A DNA stretch of 32,763 nt from Euryarchaeota archaeon UBA251 (GCA_002497905.1 DAFJ01000078.1:1-32763); one strand, 5' to 3'. Numbered from the stretch's first letter, positions 1 to 8,321 are shown. Program-made: numbers and translations. Notes: generated by a model not told the origin, from the letters alone.

Positions 1-678
1 ATCGAACCGGTCCAGGGTGAAGGTAATCCAGGTCAATGTGTTACCCGTGAATTCTACGATGAGGCACGTCGTCTGACGATGGAACATGGTAGCATGTTGC
101 TGGTGGATTCCATTCAAGCCGGTATCCGAGGTCAGGGTTGCCTATCCATCATCGATTACGAGGGATTCCAAGATGCTGAGGCACCGGACTTCGAGACTTG
201 GTCTAAAGCCTTGAATGCTGGCCAGTATCCGTTATCTGTTCTCGGTATGACGCCCCGTTCTGCAGAGTTGTATGTTGTTGGTATCTATGGAAATACGATG
301 ACGACTAATCCTCGTGCTTTGGAGACTGCTGTATCCGTACTCCGGCAGATGACACCCGAACTCCGTCAAAATATCCGAGATCGAGGTAATCAACTCGTTG
401 CCGGTCTCTCTGAAATCCAGGATGAAATGCCAGATGTAATCCTAAAAGTTCAGGGGACTGGTTTGCTCTGTTGTGCAGAGTTGAATCCAGAGTCGCACAA
501 AGTAGTCGGTTTCGGCGAGGTTGAAGAGACCTGTCGGAAACTTGGTCTTGGAATTATTCATGGTGGCCAGAATGCCTTGCGATTCACACCTCATTTCCGA
601 ATCAGTGCAGAGGAGGTTGAACTTGTCGTCGATCTAGTTCGTGCTGCGTTAATCCGTCATACTGAGACGTCTTCGTGA
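1..678 (+). CDS. Class III PLP-dependent aminotransferase, C-terminal part (5' truncated)
   Basis: The reading frame is open from the first base, so this is the C-terminal half or so of a fold-type I, class III aminotransferase (the ornithine/lysine/acetylornithine aminotransferase group). It begins in the conserved EPVQGEGN element. The PLP-contacting aspartate lies in LLVDSIQAG, and the likely Schiff-base lysine in SKALNAGQYPLSV. A segment reading YGNTMTTNPRALE follows, then the small C-terminal domain ending in RFTPHFRIS, which is usual for the family. The residue after the aspartate is Ser, where most relatives have Glu or Asp, so this is a divergent subfamily and I do not assign a substrate. 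Its stop lies 12 bases before the next gene on the same strand, so the two are probably cotranscribed. The family is clear; the specific enzyme is not. Confidence 0.85.
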   Translation: MEPVQGEGNPGQCVTREFYDEARRLTMEHGSMLLVDSIQAGIRGQGCLSIIDYEGFQDAEAPDFETWSKALNAGQYPLSVLGMTPRSAELYVVGIYGNTMTTNPRALETAVSVLRQMTPELRQNIRDRGNQLVAGLSEIQDEMPDVILKVQGTGLLCCAELNPESHKVVGFGEVEETCRKLGLGIIHGGQNALRFTPHFRISAEEVELVVDLVRAALIRHTETSS

Positions 679-690
679 TGAGGGGATTTC

Positions 691-1167
691 TTGTCGTCTC
701 TCAAATTCAACCGAGTCGATGTATATTCTCCTGGTCAGGAAGATTTACTCAATCTTTGGGTTCGTAAAATCATGAGTAACGAGGATATTGAGTTAGATCA
801 AACAGTCCATTATTGGGTCCATATCAGAGATATTGAGCGGGCTGAGGAGGAGTTACGTGTCCACGGTGAGGTGGGCGAATACACCATCTGCGGTCGTCGG
901 GCATGGAGTCAGAAAATGGTCCTCTCCGAGATTTATCTCCTTTGGAATCGGTATAATGCTGCAATTTCAGGCACTCATACTGCGGAAACATTGGGCGATA
1001 TCCCCTCGCCGGCTGCATTATCTGTAGATGGTCGTGCAGAGCGTCCTAATCTAGCTCCTCTTCACGAGGCATTACTCCGATGCGGAAGTGATGGTTGGAG
1101 GCCCCTCACTCCTATGCGAGTCGGTATCATGGAATGTATCGCATTTGCGGAAACAGAATTAGATTGA
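691..1167 (+). CDS. Small protein resembling the C-terminal domain of an extended SDR nucleotide-sugar epimerase/dehydratase
   Basis: This 158-residue protein has a TTG start preceded by GAGGGGAT at 680-687. It lacks a Rossmann fold: there is no GxxGxxG and no YxxxK. Its order of motifs follows the C-terminal half of extended SDR enzymes such as dTDP-glucose dehydratase. VYSPG matches VYGPG, YWVHIRDIERA matches the RDWVHVDDVARA-type strand, GEVGEYTICG matches GEVYNIGG, and the end GWRPLTPMRVGI matches the terminal GW.P.T.LeeGl segment. In the family this half binds the sugar moiety. The similarity is judged by eye and distant. It could be a partner subunit, a remnant of a degraded epimerase, or unrelated. 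A shorter ATG start at 772 would remove the VYSPG element. The gene ends two bases from the convergent deoxyhypusine synthase stop. Confidence 0.55.
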   Translation: MSSLKFNRVDVYSPGQEDLLNLWVRKIMSNEDIELDQTVHYWVHIRDIERAEEELRVHGEVGEYTICGRRAWSQKMVLSEIYLLWNRYNAAISGTHTAETLGDIPSPAALSVDGRAERPNLAPLHEALLRCGSDGWRPLTPMRVGIMECIAFAETELD

Positions 1168-1169
1168 CC

Positions 1170-2156
1170 TCAGAAGAGATCGGCACCGATGAGAGGCAGT
1201 AGAACTGAGGCTTCGCCTTCAACTGTTACATGTGGTGCATCGGGTCGAATCTTACCCCAAGAGATGGCCTCTCTAGTCCGAGCCCCTGATAGTGACCCAT
1301 CAAATTCTGGTGCCGTCGTAATTCCAACAGCTGAATCTAGACCGTCTCTATATTGATTCCACCAGATAACATGGTGTTTTGAGATCCCTCCTCCAATCAT
1401 CAGGGCGTGAGAGCGGTCCGCAGTCCATGTCAGGTCTGAGAGAATTTGTTCATCTGCAAGGAAGTCAATCATGAAATCAGGAGATTTCTGCCGATGCATG
1501 AATAGTTGAGCCCCTATACTTCCATCGGATAGACCTGGAATTACAACAGGAATACGGTGTTTCGCGACTTGGTGAAGGAAGGAGGATTCATCTTCGATTC
1601 GATCACCAAATGCCCAACAGAGTTCTACAGAGCCAAACCCAAGCCATGGATTGTTGGGATTTTTTGTTTTACGTTCCGCTTCAATTTCTTCTAGCCAAGG
1701 AAGGATGACGGGTTCGAGAATATCTCCATAGCATTCGTTGGGCACAATCACGTTGCCTAGGCGGTTCAAGCCCACATTGCCCAGCAGAACATCATCCAGA
1801 TCGAAGGATCCATGGTAATAGTCTCTGAAGGTTCGTGCAATATCGTGATCTAGAGTGCCGCAGGTAGTACTAATCACATTGTATGCGCGACTTCTAACGG
1901 CTTCGTGAAAGAATCCGCGTGTACCTGTTGCCATTAGGCATGCAGGGAATGAGAGCCAGTTGAGGACCTTCTTATCGTCTGCTCCAGATTTCGTTTCAGA
2001 AATCGCATTCCGGAGAATGTCGCGCGCATCGATGAGCTTTGTTGCAGTGAATCCCCCTGCTGTCTTCATCTGACGTAGTAAATCTGAGATTGTCTCTGTG
2101 GAGCGCAAATCATAGTCTTCGACAGGCTGGTCGAAATCATCTCGTTCATAGGCCAT
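1170..2156 (-). CDS. dys: Deoxyhypusine synthase
   Basis: Deoxyhypusine synthase transfers the aminobutyl group of spermidine, with NAD, to a lysine of translation factor aIF5A, the first step of hypusine formation in archaea and eukaryotes. The 328-residue length fits the family. The NAD-site element reads STTCGTLDHDIART near residues 95-108. The GGGISKHH motif (residues 255-262) carries the active-site histidine region, and EFDGSLSGARTREAISWGK ends in Lys302, the equivalent of the lysine that forms the enzyme-butylimine intermediate. It is the last gene of a minus-strand run, 57 bases after uvrB, and a TATA-like box in that gap suggests its own promoter. Some archaeal homologues act on agmatine instead of spermidine, which cannot be decided here. 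Confidence 0.93.
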   Translation of the reverse strand: MAYERDDFDQPVEDYDLRSTETISDLLRQMKTAGGFTATKLIDARDILRNAISETKSGADDKKVLNWLSFPACLMATGTRGFFHEAVRSRAYNVISTTCGTLDHDIARTFRDYYHGSFDLDDVLLGNVGLNRLGNVIVPNECYGDILEPVILPWLEEIEAERKTKNPNNPWLGFGSVELCWAFGDRIEDESSFLHQVAKHRIPVVIPGLSDGSIGAQLFMHRQKSPDFMIDFLADEQILSDLTWTADRSHALMIGGGISKHHVIWWNQYRDGLDSAVGITTAPEFDGSLSGARTREAISWGKIRPDAPHVTVEGEASVLLPLIGADLF

Positions 2157-2196
2157 GTACTGTGTGCGTTCGACCCCGCCTATCGTCTATCCGACG

Positions 2197-2210
2197 TTTT
2201 TTTAAATAAT
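2197..2210 (-). promoter_or_regulatory. TATA-like promoter element upstream of deoxyhypusine synthase
   Basis: Read on the minus strand this is ATTATTTAAAAAAA, a good match to an archaeal TATA box (TTTAAA core). It lies about 41 bases upstream of the deoxyhypusine synthase ATG. Transcription would then start near 2176, leaving a leader of roughly 20 bases. It overlaps the edge of a perfect palindrome. This is the most convincing promoter in the minus-strand run. It rests on sequence match and spacing only. Confidence 0.45.
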
Positions 2211-2227
2211 TTTTCAATTGAAAAATT
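2208..2227. repeat. 20-bp perfect palindrome centred on CAATTG, at the uvrB stop codon
   Basis: The sequence AATTTTTCAATTGAAAAATT is identical to its own reverse complement. It covers the last codons and stop of uvrB and abuts the TATA-like element for the downstream gene. It fits the pattern AATTTNNCAATTGNNAAATT, which recurs at 6582-6601 (perfect) and 18935-18954 (one mismatch). A weaker AATTG unit (13 of 16 fixed positions) follows immediately at 2228-2247. It may be an operator, a terminator element or chance in AT-rich DNA. Confidence 0.5.
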
Positions 2228-4580
2228 CATTTTCTAATTGGATAATTCTATCTCTAATCTGAGCCGCTCGTTCGAACTCCAGTCGGGCCGCTGCTGTCTT
2301 CATCTCTTTTCGTAATCGCTCGATGAGTCGAAGTATATCATCGCCTTCATTTCCTTCGATTTCTCTTTTGGTTTCTAGAATGTCAGCTCCTGTCTGAGCC
2401 CAACTCGGCTGACTGATATTGGAGAGTATGGATTCCTCATGCTCGTTCCAAGTGCCCGCGCCAAGATCAAACCGCTTGACGATATCCTTCGCCCCACCTC
2501 TGCCTCCAGTGCGTGAACCCACCATTCTCTTACCTCCACCCGTTCCCTTTCCGGCTGTGTTCGATAGGAGACCTTCCACTTCCTGCCCCATCACAGGGAG
2601 TGCTTTCTGAATCGTGGTAGGGGTGATTTTGTTTGCTTCATTGTGGGCTTCTTGCCTTTTTCGTCGCTCTAACGTTTGTTCGATGGAAGCTTGCATTGCA
2701 GGACTAACCGAATCAGCGTAGAGTATGACATGTCCGTTTTCGTTTCTTGCGGCTCTACCGATAGTCTGCAAGAGGCTTCGCTCATTCCTCAAAAATCCTT
2801 CACGGTCCGCATCGAAGATTGCAACAAGACTTACTTCTGGGATGTCAAGCCCCTCTCTAAGTAGATTGATTCCGACGATGACATCAATGTGACCGAGTCG
2901 GAGAGCTTTGATTATCTCAGATCTCTCGATTGTTCCAATCTCACTATGGAGGTAATGAGCCTTGACTCCCATGCGTTGAAGGTATTCGGCGACTTCTTCT
3001 GCGAACTTGATAGTCAATACGGTGACTAATACTCGTTCATTCTTATCAGCACATCGATTAATCTCATCCAGGAGATCCTGAACTTGTCCTTCCGTGGGCC
3101 GGACTTCAATACGAGGATCAAGAAGTCCAGTTGGACGTATTTCCATTTGAACGACACCTTCAATCTCGTGCAATGTATCTTTCATACTCATCGCTCGCTT
3201 TTTCTTAACGCCGGTCTCAATAGCGCCTCCTCCGCTTGGAACATGCTCGAGTCCAGCTGGAATCTCCTGTCCTGTCACCTCGGCAAGATGTCGTAGTTCA
3301 CGTTCTCCAGGTGTTGCGGAGACGTACATCATCTGTGGGACAAGATTCTGAAATTCATCGATTCGTAGAGGTCTGTTGTCATAAGCAGAAGGTAGTCGGA
3401 AGCCGTGTTCAATGAGGTTGCGCTTTCTCGATCTATCTCCTGCATGCATGCCTCCAAGTTGTGGTAGTGTGACATGACTTTCGTCCATGATCACTAGGTA
3501 TTGATCAGGATTGCCGTGGAAGGTACTCGCACAAGCTGCCATGAAATCGAATAAGCAATATGGGCGCTCTCCTTTTTTACGGCCATCGAAATGTCGACTA
3601 TAGTTTTCAATCCCCTTACAGGTGCCAATCTCTCGAAGAAGTTCGAGATCATAGTCAGTTCGAGTTGCAATTCGATGTGATTCAAGTTCCATGTTCCTGT
3701 CTCTGAACCATTTCTCGCGGTTATCTCTCTCATCCTCGATATCCTCTAGAGCTCGGCCGAAGGATCCTTCTGCAGTTATGTAGAACTCTTTTGGATGAAT
3801 CCATGCTTCTTCAATCTCATCGAGGGGCTCAAAACTGATTGCTTCACAGATCTGAATTCGTTCAATCCCATCGAAACCAAATCGAACTCTAATCGGATCA
3901 TCACGGCTCGGCATCCAGATGTCTAGGACTTCTCCTCTGAGGCGAATGTCTCCTCGATTGAAATCAGACCCACTTACACGCCCATAGTGGAGTGATACCA
4001 ATTCTCGTACGACATCCATTGGTTCGACAGATTGACCGACAAATATCCTAAGATGGTGCTGTAGGAATGTTTCAGGCGGATTCAATCCATAGATTGTAGA
4101 TACAGTTCCAACCACAATCACGTCTTGTCGGGTGACTAATGATGCTACAGTCGAGAACCGCTCCTGTTCGATTCGTTCGTTCATTTGCAATTCTTTGTCG
4201 ATGTAGAGGTCTCGTCCAGGGATGTAGGCCTCAGGCTGGTAGTAGTCGTAGTGGCTTACGAAGTACTCCACTGCATTAGAGGGGAATAGGCCGGACATCT
4301 CTTGCCAGAGTTGGCGTGCAAGTGTCTTGTTGTGGCTGAGTATGAGTGTGGGAATTTGTAGCCGTTGAATGATGTGTGCCATTGCAAATGTTTTGCCGGA
4401 TCCCGTTACGCCAAGGAGAACGCAACGTTCTTGTCCATTTTCTAATTGGAAAATGATTTCTTCAATTGCCTTTTCTTGGTCTCCTGAAGGATCGTATTCC
4501 GCTTCAAGATGAAACGGTATTGCATTCGCGATGGCCCGTTCTCCGATGACCTTGGATAGATCGTAGTGATCAACATCCAT
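2214..4580 (-). CDS. uvrB: Excinuclease ABC subunit B
   Basis: UvrB is the damage-verifying helicase-like subunit of bacterial-type nucleotide excision repair; it is loaded by UvrA and recruits UvrC. The Walker A element reads GVTGSGKT (about residues 58-65). It is followed by the family signatures LILSHNKTLARQLW and AVEYFVSHYDYYQPEAYIP, the latter near the beta-hairpin. DESHVTLPQLGGM is the Walker B region, IRPTGLLDPRIEVRPTEGQV the late core, and DREGFLRNERSLLQTIGRAARN motif VI. A UVR domain occupies residues 747-788. At 788 residues it is about 110 longer than usual. The extra length lies mainly in about 45 residues near 430-475, before the IRPTGLLDP element, and in a Gly/Lys/Arg-rich linker (about 665-746) before the UVR domain. 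The start lies nine bases after the SDR gene stop. Confidence 0.96.
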   Translation of the reverse strand: MDVDHYDLSKVIGERAIANAIPFHLEAEYDPSGDQEKAIEEIIFQLENGQERCVLLGVTGSGKTFAMAHIIQRLQIPTLILSHNKTLARQLWQEMSGLFPSNAVEYFVSHYDYYQPEAYIPGRDLYIDKELQMNERIEQERFSTVASLVTRQDVIVVGTVSTIYGLNPPETFLQHHLRIFVGQSVEPMDVVRELVSLHYGRVSGSDFNRGDIRLRGEVLDIWMPSRDDPIRVRFGFDGIERIQICEAISFEPLDEIEEAWIHPKEFYITAEGSFGRALEDIEDERDNREKWFRDRNMELESHRIATRTDYDLELLREIGTCKGIENYSRHFDGRKKGERPYCLFDFMAACASTFHGNPDQYLVIMDESHVTLPQLGGMHAGDRSRKRNLIEHGFRLPSAYDNRPLRIDEFQNLVPQMMYVSATPGERELRHLAEVTGQEIPAGLEHVPSGGGAIETGVKKKRAMSMKDTLHEIEGVVQMEIRPTGLLDPRIEVRPTEGQVQDLLDEINRCADKNERVLVTVLTIKFAEEVAEYLQRMGVKAHYLHSEIGTIERSEIIKALRLGHIDVIVGINLLREGLDIPEVSLVAIFDADREGFLRNERSLLQTIGRAARNENGHVILYADSVSPAMQASIEQTLERRKRQEAHNEANKITPTTIQKALPVMGQEVEGLLSNTAGKGTGGGKRMVGSRTGGRGGAKDIVKRFDLGAGTWNEHEESILSNISQPSWAQTGADILETKREIEGNEGDDILRLIERLRKEMKTAAARLEFERAAQIRDRIIQLENEFFN

Positions 4581-4589
4581 GGCGAGGCC

Positions 4590-5315
4590 TCAGGGAAGGA
4601 ACAGACCACCATTGACGTGGAGTATCGCGCCGGTCATATACGAGGAATCTGAACTGCAGAGAAAAGAGGCAACACTGGCGATATCATCAGGAGTTCCGAG
4701 TCGGCCCATTGGAATACGTTCCAATCTCTGTCTCCTCTTTTCATTGTCATCTCCTGCTAGAATATCTGTATCGATGGCACCTGGAGCGATGATGTTCACT
4801 CGCTGTCCTGAGTCTGCAAGGTCTATGGCGAGACTACGTGCCCATGCATGCAGCGCTCCTTTGGATGCAGCATAGTGAGCACCGTGGGAGCTCCCACGGA
4901 TTCCTAATTGGCTACCAATAGCTACGACAGATGCGTGTGGAGACAAGTATCTAGAAAGGGCAGTATATACGGCGACTGCCCCTCGAAAGTTAACGTCCAT
5001 TGTCTCCTGTAAATCATCCATTGTGAGTTCTCTTGCAGGGCTGCGATGATACATGCCATGATTCAGGATTAAGGCGTCTACTCCATATTGCATCCAAGGA
5101 TGGTCTGCAAGGATGAATACTTCATCTGTCTGCCCACAATCGACTTTGACAGCAACACAATCCACTCTTTGTTGGCGTAGTTCTGAAATTACGGATTCAG
5201 CGGATTGTGAATCATTGTTGTAGGTCAGGAGGATACGATATCCATCTGAAGCTAATCGTTTCGAGATTGCAGCTCCTATGCCTCGTCCCCCGCCGGTGAT
5301 TACTGCCAGTCTCAT
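4590..5315 (-). CDS. Short-chain dehydrogenase/reductase, FabG-like
   Basis: A classical SDR of 241 residues that probably reduces or oxidises a carbonyl or hydroxyl group with NAD(P)H. The cofactor motif TGGGRGIG spans residues 7-14, NHG is at 85-87, and the catalytic set is Asn109, Ser135, Tyr148 and Lys152 (YAASK). The C-terminal IAPGAIDTDI and GAILHVNGGLFL are typical of 3-oxoacyl-ACP reductase-like members. I chose the ATG at 5315 over a GTG at 5339 because GGTGAT (5319-5324) lies three bases upstream and the longer form would overlap the ubiA-like stop. Its place directly after ubiD and ubiA homologues suggests a role in quinone or isoprenoid modification, but the substrate cannot be read from sequence. 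General FabG-like annotation is the safest call. Confidence 0.85.
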   Translation of the reverse strand: MRLAVITGGGRGIGAAISKRLASDGYRILLTYNNDSQSAESVISELRQQRVDCVAVKVDCGQTDEVFILADHPWMQYGVDALILNHGMYHRSPARELTMDDLQETMDVNFRGAVAVYTALSRYLSPHASVVAIGSQLGIRGSSHGAHYAASKGALHAWARSLAIDLADSGQRVNIIAPGAIDTDILAGDDNEKRRQRLERIPMGRLGTPDDIASVASFLCSSDSSYMTGAILHVNGGLFLP

Positions 5316-5318
5316 CTC

Positions 5319-5324
5319 ATCACC
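5319..5324 (-). promoter_or_regulatory. Ribosome binding site GGTGAT deciding the SDR start
   Basis: On the minus strand GGTGAT is followed by GAG and then ATG. GGTGAT pairs with the ATCACC part of the 16S rRNA 3' end. The same hexamer with the same three-base spacer precedes the biotin carrier gene (18395-18400) and the dCMP deaminase (23956-23961), so it appears to be the standard initiation signal of this genome. Confidence 0.6.
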
Positions 5325-5325
5325 C

Positions 5326-6264
5326 TTAGTTAGTGGCACAGCAACTGTTGTCGGGTTGCATCAATATGATGGGGATTAGTAGGATCCATCCAGTGAGCAT
5401 AGATGTTCGGAATAGGACGGTTTGAAAGTCCACGAACTGTTCTCGAGCGAGGATTACTACGATATTCGCAAGAGCCATTCCGGCAGAAATAGCGAGGAAC
5501 CAAATTTCATCCATCGGATTTGAGATAGCAAAGCAAGCAAACCAAAGAAGCGATAGTTGTACGGAGGTTCGAGTCGTTGCTTCTTCACTGAATCGTACTG
5601 GGAAGGAGTGTATACCATTCAAGCGATCGCTTTCGACATCCATTCGTGCGTAGTTGATGTCGAATACAGTAATCCAAAGGGCAACTCCGAGGGATATTGG
5701 TAGGATTGTAGGTAGCCACAGTAACTCAGTATGGGTGCCGAACATTCCAGTGATTGCAGCCCATCCGTGTACGTCTCCAGCAACTGCTACCCATGCGCCA
5801 GCTGGTGCAAGGCCGAGACATAGGCCGAGCCATAGATGGCAGAGCCAAGTGAATCTCTTGGTATATGGGTAGATTACGAAAGCGAGTACAGGAAGCCATG
5901 CCATCATAAGCGCGACTTGATTTAGCATCCAAGCGCCGAGAAGAAGCATGAGTAGGAAGATTGCTGCTAGAGACCAGGCTGTCTTGACATCCATCTTTCC
6001 TGAGGCAAGGTGTCTCCCTTCGGTTCGAGGATTTGCTGCATCTATATCTCGATCGATAATCCGATTCAACGCCATCGCGAGTCCGCGTGCACCGATTGCA
6101 GCAATCAGAATCCAGACAAGATCTATCTGAATCCAACCATGAACGGAGGTGGAAATGTCGTCCATGAACTGGTGATACGCGATGATGTATCCTATCAGTA
6201 CGAAAGGTAGTGAGAAGAGCGTGTGCTCCACTTTGATGAAGGAAAAAATTTCTCGAATATCCAT
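5326..6264 (-). CDS. UbiA-family prenyltransferase (4-hydroxybenzoate/menaquinone polyprenyltransferase type)
   Basis: An integral membrane aromatic prenyltransferase of 312 residues with about eight to nine hydrophobic segments. The first Asp-rich motif is N67RIIDRDID75 followed by AANPRTEGR, the arrangement seen in UbiA and in the MqnP branch. The second is D202INYARMDVESD213. These bind Mg2+ and the prenyl diphosphate. The ubiD-like gene lies nine bases upstream, the same pairing as in ubiquinone and futalosine-type menaquinone synthesis, so it most likely attaches an isoprenoid tail to a quinone precursor. The start follows TGAGGT, which overlaps the ubiD stop. UbiA proteins of other branches make archaeal lipids or heme; the RDIDAANPRT element favours the quinone branch. 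The end CCATN adds an unusual double cysteine. Confidence 0.9.
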   Translation of the reverse strand: MDIREIFSFIKVEHTLFSLPFVLIGYIIAYHQFMDDISTSVHGWIQIDLVWILIAAIGARGLAMALNRIIDRDIDAANPRTEGRHLASGKMDVKTAWSLAAIFLLMLLLGAWMLNQVALMMAWLPVLAFVIYPYTKRFTWLCHLWLGLCLGLAPAGAWVAVAGDVHGWAAITGMFGTHTELLWLPTILPISLGVALWITVFDINYARMDVESDRLNGIHSFPVRFSEEATTRTSVQLSLLWFACFAISNPMDEIWFLAISAGMALANIVVILAREQFVDFQTVLFRTSMLTGWILLIPIILMQPDNSCCATN

Positions 6265-6273
6265 CGATCTACC

Positions 6274-8259
6274 TCATTTCAGGATGTGATTAGGCCAGTT
6301 TCTAACGCCAAGGCCATCCTCTGCGATACTTCGCCGAACCCGCTCCATCATAGCGGGGTCGTGCAGAGTGACTGCCGGCCATCGGCGAGTGGGAACCTCT
6401 CCCTCCATTGATGGGATGGGTGTTGTTGCATCCCAAGCAATCCGCGCTTTCCCTGCGTCGAATCGTAGTCCACGATCAACATCGAATCGAGCGAAGAGTT
6501 GCCAGAGGAGTCGTCTTCGTGTGCCAATGTCATGGAGGTTTAGATCATCATCCGTTATGAACAACCATCGTAACATCTTCGAATTTGGCAATTGCCAAAT
6601 TGAATCTATCAATTGAGAAATATGCTTTCTTTGATTAGCTGCGGCCTCTTCATCTCGTCCAATCATTCCGGTCTTCGGATCAGGACGACCTTCTATTCGA
6701 GTGGTAACGACAAGAATACTAGGTCGTAGTAGACGAGAATCAACTACGTGTTCTACTGCCTGAACTGAATCAAGGAAACCTTCTGGAACACCCGGAGCCT
6801 TACCCTCTCCTCTACGCCAGCCTGGAGATGCCTTTGCTGGCGAACCTTCAGGCCCATCCTTGCCACTTCTGGGATCAGCATCTACAATTCCACTGGCATC
6901 AATCAGAATCTTGCTCTGGACATTTTCGTAAGGTGTCGCAGGATCTAATGAATCCCCAACCATGCCTTCGATAACGAGTATATCCTCTCTTGGATCGACG
7001 TTATTGTTGAGTACGTCAAGAAGAGCCTCTAAGTTCTTGGGATCGTGATCAGCATCGACGGCGACAATGGTCTTCAAGAACATCATTTGTCCTGCCCCAA
7101 GGAGTCCCATAGCTGTCTTTCTGGCCTGACGTGGATACCTTTGCTTCGATGCAACGATTGCGAGATTGTGGAATCCGGTTTCCATGGGCAGATGTACTCC
7201 TACGACGTCACGATGTTGAAATCGTAGTACAGGGGTGAATTGGCTACCAATTGCTTCGCCAATGTACCCGTCCTCCATCGGTGGTAGGCCTACGATAGTT
7301 GCAGGTAACATGGCATTCTTCCGGTGAGTAATTGCTGTCACTTTGAGCACAGGATATTGTCCAGTTAGAGAATAGAATCCGAAATGGTCACCGAATGGTC
7401 CTTCTTGCTTGGTCTCACCGGGTTCGACATATCCTTCGATGACGATGTCTGCATCAGCGGGTACCATCAGGTCTTGTGTCAGTGCTTTTGTGATACGAAG
7501 CCGGCGCCGTCCTAGGAATCCAGCGAACATGTATTCCTCCAGATTATCCGGTAACGGTGCGACTGCAGAGAAGATGAGTTCTGGAGGACCTCCAATACAA
7601 ATCGCAACAGGCATCCTCCCATCTTCGTAAGCCGCTGCGTGATCCGCACCATGTTTGTGAATCTGCCAATGTAGTCCAACTTCAATGGGACCATGTACTT
7701 GACCTCGATACATTCCGAGGTTGTGTTCTCCGCTCTCAGGATCTTTTGTCACGACTAGAGGGAGTGTGATATAGCGCCCACCGTCCATTGGCCAAGTTTT
7801 CGGAATGGGTAATTTCGTGACATCAGCGTGCTCCATGACTACGTCTTGACATCGCCCTCTACGTACCCTCTTTGGGGGCAGGCTAAGTGCGTCGAGTGCT
7901 AGTGGAAACGCCTTCCATGGTCGCTTTACATAAGTCCCTATATCTGGCTTCATCAACGAAACTAGACGGTCTCCGATATCCGTTTCTCCGGTAACACCGA
8001 GGGCTTTACGAGTCCGTTTCTCAGTACCGAAGAGGTTCATCACCAATGGTATCTCGGAAATTGTCCCATCTGGAAGCTTTGGTTGTTCGAATACAACTGC
8101 TGGGCCATCTGTCTTGACCAGCAGGTCTGCAATGCATCCTGCTTCAAGTTCAACATCCACTGGACGTTGGATACGAACGAGTTCTCCTGATGCTTCAAGT
8201 GACTTGACATATCGAGCGAGATTTCGCCAAGCCATGCCCATCGGTCGGGACGGGAGCAT
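6274..8259 (-). CDS. UbiD-family (prenylated-FMN) decarboxylase, long form
   Basis: UbiD enzymes remove the carboxyl group of prenylated aromatic acids using prenylated FMN made by UbiX, which is not in this window. GMYRGQV contains the likely catalytic Arg185, and QEGPFGDH supplies Glu286 and Asp291 of the R-E-D/E triad. GLHWQIHKHGADH is the family cofactor/metal region. At 661 residues it is about 160 longer than E. coli UbiD. The excess is a second C-terminal segment (about 500-655) after a Gly/Pro/Lys-rich linker, which seems to echo the preceding C-terminal lobe. Long forms occur in the menaquinone (MqnL-like) branch. It leads the minus-strand run and is followed by the ubiA-like gene. 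The start could instead be the ATG at 8235 (MAWRNLARYV), which matches the usual family N-terminus better. Confidence 0.9.
   Translation of the reverse strand: MLPSRPMGMAWRNLARYVKSLEASGELVRIQRPVDVELEAGCIADLLVKTDGPAVVFEQPKLPDGTISEIPLVMNLFGTEKRTRKALGVTGETDIGDRLVSLMKPDIGTYVKRPWKAFPLALDALSLPPKRVRRGRCQDVVMEHADVTKLPIPKTWPMDGGRYITLPLVVTKDPESGEHNLGMYRGQVHGPIEVGLHWQIHKHGADHAAAYEDGRMPVAICIGGPPELIFSAVAPLPDNLEEYMFAGFLGRRRLRITKALTQDLMVPADADIVIEGYVEPGETKQEGPFGDHFGFYSLTGQYPVLKVTAITHRKNAMLPATIVGLPPMEDGYIGEAIGSQFTPVLRFQHRDVVGVHLPMETGFHNLAIVASKQRYPRQARKTAMGLLGAGQMMFLKTIVAVDADHDPKNLEALLDVLNNNVDPREDILVIEGMVGDSLDPATPYENVQSKILIDASGIVDADPRSGKDGPEGSPAKASPGWRRGEGKAPGVPEGFLDSVQAVEHVVDSRLLRPSILVVTTRIEGRPDPKTGMIGRDEEAAANQRKHISQLIDSIWQLPNSKMLRWLFITDDDLNLHDIGTRRRLLWQLFARFDVDRGLRFDAGKARIAWDATTPIPSMEGEVPTRRWPAVTLHDPAMMERVRRSIAEDGLGVRNWPNHILK
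6582..6622. repeat. Two adjacent CAATTG-centred palindromic units inside ubiD
   Basis: Positions 6582-6601 read AATTTGGCAATTGCCAAATT, a perfect 20-bp palindrome. Positions 6603-6622 read AATCTATCAATTGAGAAATA, which matches AATTTNNCAATTGNNAAATT at 14 of 16 fixed positions. The two centres are 21 bp apart, close to two helical turns. The unit at 2208-2227 shares the same pattern. Both units are inside coding sequence, so codon constraint could contribute. Confidence 0.5.
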
Positions 8260-8321
8260 GATAAGGTTCGTATGGAATCTTGGCGACGAGTTGATGACCC
8301 TAGCGGCTCCTCACTCCTAAT

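Noticed and set aside
5726..6136. 136-residue open frame on the minus strand within the ubiA-like gene
   Set aside because: It is a shadow in another frame of a gene with clear UbiA motifs, and its composition (Cys, Arg and Ser rich) matches no fold.
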